Below are positions 42,552-46,653 of a DNA stretch of 46,653 bases, one piece after another. The stretch comes from Treponema sp. Its GTDB lineage: Bacteria; Spirochaetota; Spirochaetia; Treponematales; Treponemataceae. The DNA lies in contig JAILPY010000026.1 of assembly GCA_024699235.1 (NCBI GenBank), forward strand, positions 1 through 46,653, read 5' to 3'. Positions within the stretch are counted from its first letter, which is position 1. Every line of letters begins with the position of its first letter. The notes under the pieces are model-generated. The model ran no database searches and was not told the DNA's origin. It was given only the letters and a program-made list of their open reading frames with translations. A program made the position numbers and the translations under genes.

Positions 42552-43619
42552 ATGATAAAGGCTGGAATTATTGGTGCTACAGGTTATGCAGGAGTTGAAC
42601 TTTTTCGTATATTGCTTCGTCATCCTAATGTGGAAAAAATCTTTGTAAGTTCTGTAAGTTTTGAAGGCCAGCAGATTGATGATGTCTATCAAAATCTATT
42701 GGGACAGTTGGGGTCTAAGTCTGATGGAAGGCTTTTGACTGCTGATGAAGTAAAGGAGAAGGCTGATGTGCTTTTTACGGCTCTTCCTCACGGTATTGCA
42801 GAACAGTATGCTGATTATTGCGTAAAACATGGCAAAAAGTTAATTGATTTAAGTGCTGATTTCCGCTATGGCATGGATGAAGCTACCTTCAAGGAATGGT
42901 ATAAGAAAGACTGGCAGTATCCAGATGTTCATAAGCAGAGCGTATACGGTTCTCCAGAACTGTACCGTTCTGATATTGCAAAAGCTAATATTATTGGTAA
43001 TCCTGGATGTTATGTAACTAGTGCTACTCTTGCCCTTATGCCAGCATTAAAGCATGGACTTTTAAATACTGATTGTATTATTGTTGACAGCAAAAGTGGT
43101 GTTACAGGTTCTGGCCGTAATCCAAGTATGAGCAACCAGTTTTGTGAGTGTGGTGAAAGTTTTTCTGCTTATAAAATAGGAGCACACCGCCATCAGAGTG
43201 AAATTGTAAGGAATTGTTCTTTGATTGCAAAGAAGAATGTCGGAATTGTTTTTACTCCGCACCTTATTCCTCAAAACAGGGGTATATTAAGTACTATTTA
43301 TGCATCTCTGTCAGAGGAAGGCATAAGGATTGCTTCTTCTGGAACTGCTGCCATACGAGAACTTTATAACGAAGCCTACAAAAATGAACCCTTCGTAAGA
43401 GTTTTGCCAGAGGGAAAAAATCCTACAACTCGTGTTGTAAGGTATTCGAATTATTGCGACATGCAGGTTTATGTGGTAAATGATGGAAAAATGCTGGAAA
43501 TTGTCAGCTGTCTTGATAATATGATTAAAGGTGCTTCTGGTCAGGCTGTACAGAATATGAATATTATGTACGGATTTGCAGAAACTACTGCAATTGACTT
43601 TGTACCACCAGCATTTTAA
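42552..43619 (+). CDS. argC: N-acetyl-gamma-glutamyl-phosphate reductase
   Basis: NADPH-dependent third step of arginine and ornithine synthesis. The 355-residue protein shows the Rossmann start AGIIGATGYAGVELFRILLRHP, the nucleophilic Cys in GNPGCYVTSA, KSGVTGSGR, and the base His in the HLIPQNRGILST region. AGAGG lies 6 nt before the ATG. It is a lone arg gene here; no argB, argD or argJ is adjacent. Its stop codon overlaps that of the convergent glycosidase gene by 4 nt, leaving no room for a terminator between them. Confidence 0.97.
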   Translation: MIKAGIIGATGYAGVELFRILLRHPNVEKIFVSSVSFEGQQIDDVYQNLLGQLGSKSDGRLLTADEVKEKADVLFTALPHGIAEQYADYCVKHGKKLIDLSADFRYGMDEATFKEWYKKDWQYPDVHKQSVYGSPELYRSDIAKANIIGNPGCYVTSATLALMPALKHGLLNTDCIIVDSKSGVTGSGRNPSMSNQFCECGESFSAYKIGAHRHQSEIVRNCSLIAKKNVGIVFTPHLIPQNRGILSTIYASLSEEGIRIASSGTAAIRELYNEAYKNEPFVRVLPEGKNPTTRVVRYSNYCDMQVYVVNDGKMLEIVSCLDNMIKGASGQAVQNMNIMYGFAETTAIDFVPPAF

Positions 43620-44425
43620 CGGGAAAAACCAATACTGTTTGCCTGAGGGCGTATTTGTGCATAGGAAAGCACACTCTTACCGTTCAGGCACAGTTGTGTT
43701 GAACCGCCTCCGTCAAATTCAAGCGCTGACCAACATCCTATCGCTTTAAATATTTTTGCACATTGGTTATATGAAAGACCTGTGCTTTTATCTGTTCGTT
43801 CTCCTTCAACTATAAGAATATAAAGTATCTTTCCATCTTTAGAAACTCCTGCTCCGCATCTGGAATCCAATGCTTTTGATTTGAATTCCTGTTCTTCTCC
43901 GTTAAGAAGTACTGGATAAAAGCCTCCAAAAACATGCTCATATTCAATACAGTTTTCATTTGTCTGTACAGGAATGACTGTTGCCGTTAAATCTTCTTTA
44001 AATGCTAGGGCTGCATATATATTATTTGGCTTTGAAAAAAAAATACCGTCTTTTTTATGGACTCCTGCAATGCAAACAAGTTTCTTTTCTCTTTTTATAA
44101 ATGGAGAAGCATTAAATGCTATTATGCATTTATTTTTTTTTGCAAATTCTTTTGTTTTTACTGGTTTATATCCTTCAGGATCGAGATTTTGAAAGTCAGT
44201 ACTATCAGGAAATGATTTAAGACGAAATCCTTTTGACAGAGCAAGTTTTATTACATAATATTTCAGAGGAATGGAAGTAGATTCAAAATCATATCTTTCT
44301 ATTCCTTCACATATTTTTTTCCAGTCAAAATTTTTAGGAATATAGCGTTTAGAGGCAATGGCTGTTGAAGATATTGCCATCGTTAAAATTATTAATATAA
44401 ATATGATTTTAACTCTGTGCTTCAT
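43616..44425 (-). CDS. Secreted phosphodiester glycosidase (NAGPA family)
   Basis: A 269-residue exported protein of the family named for the human enzyme that uncovers mannose-6-phosphate; bacterial members are thought to cleave sugar-phosphodiester links in envelope polymers. Signs: signal MKHRVKIIFILIILTMAISSTAIAS, then FNASPF, KILYILIVEGERTDKSTGLS and the hallmark ALEFDGGGSTQLCLNG ending with NSIGF. ATG 44425 is used: it starts the signal peptide and fits the promoter, whereas the longer frame to 44536 runs into the divergent PhnP-like gene. It has a perfect TTGACA promoter with predicted +1 on the ATG. Confidence 0.85.
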   Translation of the reverse strand: MKHRVKIIFILIILTMAISSTAIASKRYIPKNFDWKKICEGIERYDFESTSIPLKYYVIKLALSKGFRLKSFPDSTDFQNLDPEGYKPVKTKEFAKKNKCIIAFNASPFIKREKKLVCIAGVHKKDGIFFSKPNNIYAALAFKEDLTATVIPVQTNENCIEYEHVFGGFYPVLLNGEEQEFKSKALDSRCGAGVSKDGKILYILIVEGERTDKSTGLSYNQCAKIFKAIGCWSALEFDGGGSTQLCLNGKSVLSYAQIRPQANSIGFSR

Positions 44426-44431
44426 GTTTTT

Positions 44432-44460
44432 AGTATGGGTGAATGTCTGTTTTGTGTCAA
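44432..44460 (-). promoter_or_regulatory. Promoter of the glycosidase gene, predicted leaderless
   Basis: Minus strand perfect TTGACA (44460-44455), 17-nt spacer, CATACT (44437-44432), six bases, then ATG. Predicted +1 is 44425, the A of the start codon. There is no Shine-Dalgarno. Confidence 0.7.
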
Positions 44461-44488
44461 TTAACTGTACTAAATCTCTATAAAGTTT

Positions 44489-44494
44489 TACACT
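44489..44494 (+). promoter_or_regulatory. -10 of the PhnP-like gene, predicted leaderless
   Basis: TACACT followed by six bases and ATG 44501. The sequence at the expected -35 position (TGTACT) is weak. There is no Shine-Dalgarno. The hexamer equals that of the TPR lipoprotein gene. Confidence 0.45.
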
Positions 44495-44500
44495 GATTTT

Positions 44501-45370
44501 ATGAAAATGATTCTTATGGGAACTGGTACAAGTCATGGTGTTCCGGTAATAGGCTGTAACTGCAGTGTATGTAATTCAAAGGATCCTCATGATACGCGCT
44601 ACCGCTGTAGTGCATACTTAAAGGAACCTGCTTCGATTGTAATTGATACAGGCCCTGAATTCAGACTTCAGGCACTTAAATTTGGCATCAAACGCATTGA
44701 TGCTGTTTTGATTACGCACAGTCATGCAGATCATTTGAACGGATTGGATGATATTCGTGTATTCAGTCATACAGAGGCAGTCGATCCATATCCTACAATG
44801 AATGCTTATGCAACAGAAGGTAAAGGAAAACCGGTCTTTGCAAATTCAAATACCATTACAGATATAAAGAACAGGTTTGATTATATATTTACACCTGTGA
44901 AAGAGGGTGGAGGAAAACCAAAACTTGACTTAATTGACTGTGCTTCTTACGGGGCAGATAATCCAATCAGGATAAAAGGCGTTGAAATAATTCCGATACC
45001 TCTTCTTCATGGATCCCTTAAAGATTCAGGATGGCTTTTGACAGAAATAAAATCTGACGGATCAAGACATAGTATTGCTTATCTGACTGATTGCAGTTGT
45101 GTTCCTGAAGCTTCTGTTCGTCTGCTGAAGGAAAATTGTGGCATTATGGAACATGTTGTTATTGATGGTTTACGGATAAAACCTCATTCTACGCATTTTT
45201 CTTTTGATCAGGCAATTTCAGTTGCAGAACGACTTAGTCCTAATCAGGTCTGGCTTACTCACTTGACGCATGACATGAGTCATGAGGCTGTAAGGTCTTA
45301 TGTAAAGGATCTTGTAAGAAATTCTCTTTCAGTAGAACCTGCTTATGACGGTCTTGAACTGGAGGCATGA
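44501..45370 (+). CDS. Metallo-beta-lactamase-fold hydrolase, PhnP-like
   Basis: A 289-residue metallohydrolase. The N terminus MGTGTSHGVPVIGCNCSVC carries a Cys cluster (Cys19, 21, 24), which in PhnP, a cyclic phosphodiesterase of the phosphonate pathway, binds a structural zinc. The active-site motif is THSHADH (His73, His75, Asp77, His78), followed by LLHGSLKDSG, YLTDCSCVPE and the C-terminal HLTHDMSHE. No phosphonate genes lie nearby, so the substrate is probably another cyclic or phosphodiester compound. It is divergent from the glycosidase gene, with 75 bp between the two start codons. Confidence 0.9.
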   Translation: MKMILMGTGTSHGVPVIGCNCSVCNSKDPHDTRYRCSAYLKEPASIVIDTGPEFRLQALKFGIKRIDAVLITHSHADHLNGLDDIRVFSHTEAVDPYPTMNAYATEGKGKPVFANSNTITDIKNRFDYIFTPVKEGGGKPKLDLIDCASYGADNPIRIKGVEIIPIPLLHGSLKDSGWLLTEIKSDGSRHSIAYLTDCSCVPEASVRLLKENCGIMEHVVIDGLRIKPHSTHFSFDQAISVAERLSPNQVWLTHLTHDMSHEAVRSYVKDLVRNSLSVEPAYDGLELEA

Positions 45371-45382
45371 ATTCTATCTGAT

Positions 45383-46180
45383 TCATTCATTTACAACACT
45401 GATAAGCCAGTCTTCCATAGTTTCATTATTTTTTTCAGTTTTATCTTTGAGCGTTACCAAAAAATGGTATCGTGTCTTGTATTGTACGTATCTTGAATTG
45501 TGACACCATCGTCCGCAAAGTTTTCCTGTCTTTACACCTTGCTCAAATATACCGCTGTCATTTTCTGAAAGAGCAAGATAAAAAGAAACAGGAAGAACTG
45601 TCAGTAGTTCTTTATAAGAAATTATATAGAAGCCACTTCCGGAAATAACACCTCTGAAAAGCCTTGGTTCTGCACATGCGAGTTCTACGACAAATTTTGC
45701 ACCTTGTGAAAAACCGTAACCAATGATATTTGTTTTATCAATGCACTTATTTCTTAGTACGATATTTTGTATCAGAAGACTCATACTGTGAGGATCGGTA
45801 AAGTATTCAACCCTAGATAAAACGACAAGAACTGCTGCACCATTTTGAAAAATTTTCTTTTGAAAATCAGGCTTTGTAAACTGAACCCCCAGTTTTGATA
45901 CGGCGGTTCCTTTTTCGCAAGAACCGTGAAAGGTCACTATTAGAGGGAGTGTAGCGCTTTCATTGTCTCTGTCATTTCTATATTTTTCAGGAAGATAAAG
46001 GAAGTATGAATGCCCTGTAGGTAAGGTTTCATATAACCATTCTCCATGCAAATGTGTTTCTTCTGGCCATAAATAAGCTGCATCTGGAGTAAATTTTAAA
46101 GGTTTTCTTGTATATAGGTAACAGATAGAAATAATTCCAAATATAATAAAAAGTGCTATTATTAATAATATTCTTCTCAT
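45383..46180 (-). CDS. Membrane-anchored alpha/beta hydrolase (esterase/PHB-depolymerase-like)
   Basis: A 265-residue protein with an N-terminal anchor or signal (residues 3-22) and an alpha/beta-hydrolase domain. The oxyanion loop is TFHGSCEKG, the nucleophile elbow is GYGFSQGAK (G-x-S-x-G), and LALSENDSG is a candidate for the acid strand. A catalytic His could lie in RYHFLVTL. The pattern resembles the secreted feruloyl-esterase and PHB-depolymerase group. The substrate is unknown. No Shine-Dalgarno precedes the ATG; a perfect TATAAT (46198-46193) would give a 6-nt leader. It lies just after the rpmB terminator and is convergent with the PhnP-like gene. Confidence 0.75.
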   Translation of the reverse strand: MRRILLIIALFIIFGIISICYLYTRKPLKFTPDAAYLWPEETHLHGEWLYETLPTGHSYFLYLPEKYRNDRDNESATLPLIVTFHGSCEKGTAVSKLGVQFTKPDFQKKIFQNGAAVLVVLSRVEYFTDPHSMSLLIQNIVLRNKCIDKTNIIGYGFSQGAKFVVELACAEPRLFRGVISGSGFYIISYKELLTVLPVSFYLALSENDSGIFEQGVKTGKLCGRWCHNSRYVQYKTRYHFLVTLKDKTEKNNETMEDWLISVVNE

Positions 46181-46192
46181 AATAAACGTTTT

Positions 46193-46198
46193 ATTATA
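46193..46198 (-). promoter_or_regulatory. -10 of the esterase gene
   Basis: A perfect TATAAT on the minus strand with predicted +1 at 46186, six bases before the ATG. No -35 is recognisable; the expected position lies in the rpmB terminator stem. Confidence 0.4.
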
Positions 46199-46206
46199 AT
46201 TTTACA

Positions 46207-46234
46207 TAAAAAAACCGCCTTGAAAAAGGCGGTT
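46207..46234 (-). terminator. Rho-independent terminator of rpmB
   Basis: Minus strand: perfect 9-bp GC-rich stem (46234-46226 with 46221-46213), 4-nt loop, then a run of T to about 46207. Confidence 0.95.
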
Positions 46235-46253
46235 ATATCGACAGACTGATTTA

Positions 46254-46484
46254 TTATTCAGCTTTTGGTGCTCCAGCATTTGCTGGTCTTACATTAATCT
46301 TCTTTACAATGAAATCGCTCTTAAGACACTGTGTGCATATACGCAATGTTCTTGTTGTTCCGTCAATCTCTGTCTTGATTTTAAGAAGATTTGGTCTCCA
46401 TGTGCGGCGTGTATGATTGTATGAGTTACTAACTTTATTACCGTGCATTGGATGCTTTCCGCAAATATCACATGTTCTTGACAT
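46254..46484 (-). CDS. rpmB: 50S ribosomal protein L28
   Basis: A 76-residue ribosomal protein: MSRTCDICGKHPMHGNKVSNSYNHTRR and WRPNL are typical of L28. It keeps both Cys pairs (CDIC near the N terminus and CTQC near residue 50), so this is the zinc-binding form of the protein; E. coli uses a Cys-free copy. A Shine-Dalgarno-like GGTAAGAG lies just before the ATG. It has its own strong promoter and a strong terminator, so it is a single-gene unit. Confidence 0.95.
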   Translation of the reverse strand: MSRTCDICGKHPMHGNKVSNSYNHTRRTWRPNLLKIKTEIDGTTRTLRICTQCLKSDFIVKKINVRPANAGAPKAE

Positions 46485-46528
46485 ATCTCTTACCTACCTA
46501 TTAAATTCAATCAAACGTGAGTTAAAAT

Positions 46529-46557
46529 ATAATACAAAATAGAAGAAATCATGTCAA
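46529..46557 (-). promoter_or_regulatory. rpmB promoter
   Basis: Minus strand perfect TTGACA (46557-46552), 17-nt spacer, TATTAT (46534-46529). Predicted +1 is 46522, leaving a 38-nt leader that carries the ribosome-binding site. Confidence 0.8.
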
Positions 46558-46581
46558 TAGAAACATTTTCACGTCAGGGAT

Positions 46582-46653
46582 TTAAATTCCTATTCTTGCT
46601 TTTTCCAATTCATCAAGGCGTCTCAATCGATTTTCATCAAGTTTAACAAATAG
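46582..46653 (-). CDS. C-terminal end of an unidentified gene
   Basis: An open frame enters from the right edge on the minus strand and stops at 46584-46582. It encodes 23 residues ending LDENRLRRLDELEKARIGI, a charged helix. It is too short to identify. The stop lies just upstream of the rpmB promoter, as expected for a preceding gene. Confidence 0.55.
   Translation of the reverse strand, partial: LFVKLDENRLRRLDELEKARIGI

Noticed and set aside
44426-44536. Longer N terminus for the glycosidase
   Set aside because: It overlaps the divergent PhnP-like gene and hides the signal peptide and the TTGACA promoter; ATG 44425 is preferred.
1-46653. CRISPR arrays, tRNA or rRNA genes, insertion sequences, prophage
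   Set aside because: No regularly spaced direct repeats, no tRNA-like cloverleaf with TTCRA arm, no transposase, integrase or terminal inverted repeats were found on either strand by eye.

Overview
The window reads as chromosomal DNA of a spirochaete, most likely a commensal or environmental Treponema rather than T. pallidum. The reasons are AT-rich composition (judged by eye, not computed), a yajC-secD-secF block, an EF-G that resembles the spirochaete/mitochondrial EF-G1 type, many signal-peptide and lipoprotein genes without known homologues, and biosynthetic genes (argC, metF, ispH) that strict pathogens tend to lack. Genes fill nearly all of it. I see no rRNA, tRNA, CRISPR array, insertion sequence or prophage.

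Layout. 1-4072: end of a TPR protein gene, then the overlapping export operon yajC-secD-secF, closed by a strong terminator. 4149-9026: ispH, a two-receiver regulator, and a 1046-residue FIST-domain hybrid histidine kinase carrying a full His-Asp-His relay. 9048-14607 (minus): radC, cardiolipin synthase, HtrA protease and uvrB. 14736-17586: an ABC importer of the TrpXYZ type. 17627-19303 (minus): an apparently solitary adenine DNA methyltransferase with a long unassigned C-terminal region. 19387-21901 (minus): both unrelated phosphoglycerate mutases, gpmI and gpmA, side by side. 22036-26312 (minus): a predicted beta-barrel protein, fusA, and a small RecA-like ATPase coupled to fusA. 26583-28643: a DEAD-box RNA helicase behind a structured leader of about 145 nt. 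28690-32373 (minus): metF with a PAP2-like gene, and a UvrX-type Y-family polymerase with a YolD-like partner. 32479-38397: two cyclic-di-GMP genes flanking a dnaJ-like/map/idh block on the minus strand. 38400-46653: a cupin regulator and a spirochaete hypothetical, a von Willebrand A protein with 24 Glu-Pro repeats, a TPR lipoprotein, argC, a phosphodiester glycosidase, a PhnP-like hydrolase, an esterase, rpmB, and the tail of one more gene.

The most interesting pattern is in the starts. About half of the first-in-transcript genes have a normal Shine-Dalgarno sequence and a leader of roughly 10-145 nt. A second group has no Shine-Dalgarno sequence, and its -10 hexamer ends almost exactly six bases before the ATG, which puts the predicted +1 on the start codon or within a few bases of it. 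Members are htrA, the GGDEF gene, the TPR lipoprotein, the glycosidase and the PhnP-like gene (predicted leader 0 nt), metF and the 364-residue hypothetical (2 nt), the ABC permease and the dnaJ-like gene (3 nt), and, less securely, dinB, the esterase and cls (5-7 nt). This suggests that leaderless initiation is a regular mode in this organism.

All positions were read by eye. Promoters, hairpins and family calls are inferences from motif spacing and remembered family signatures. No database search or folding calculation was run.
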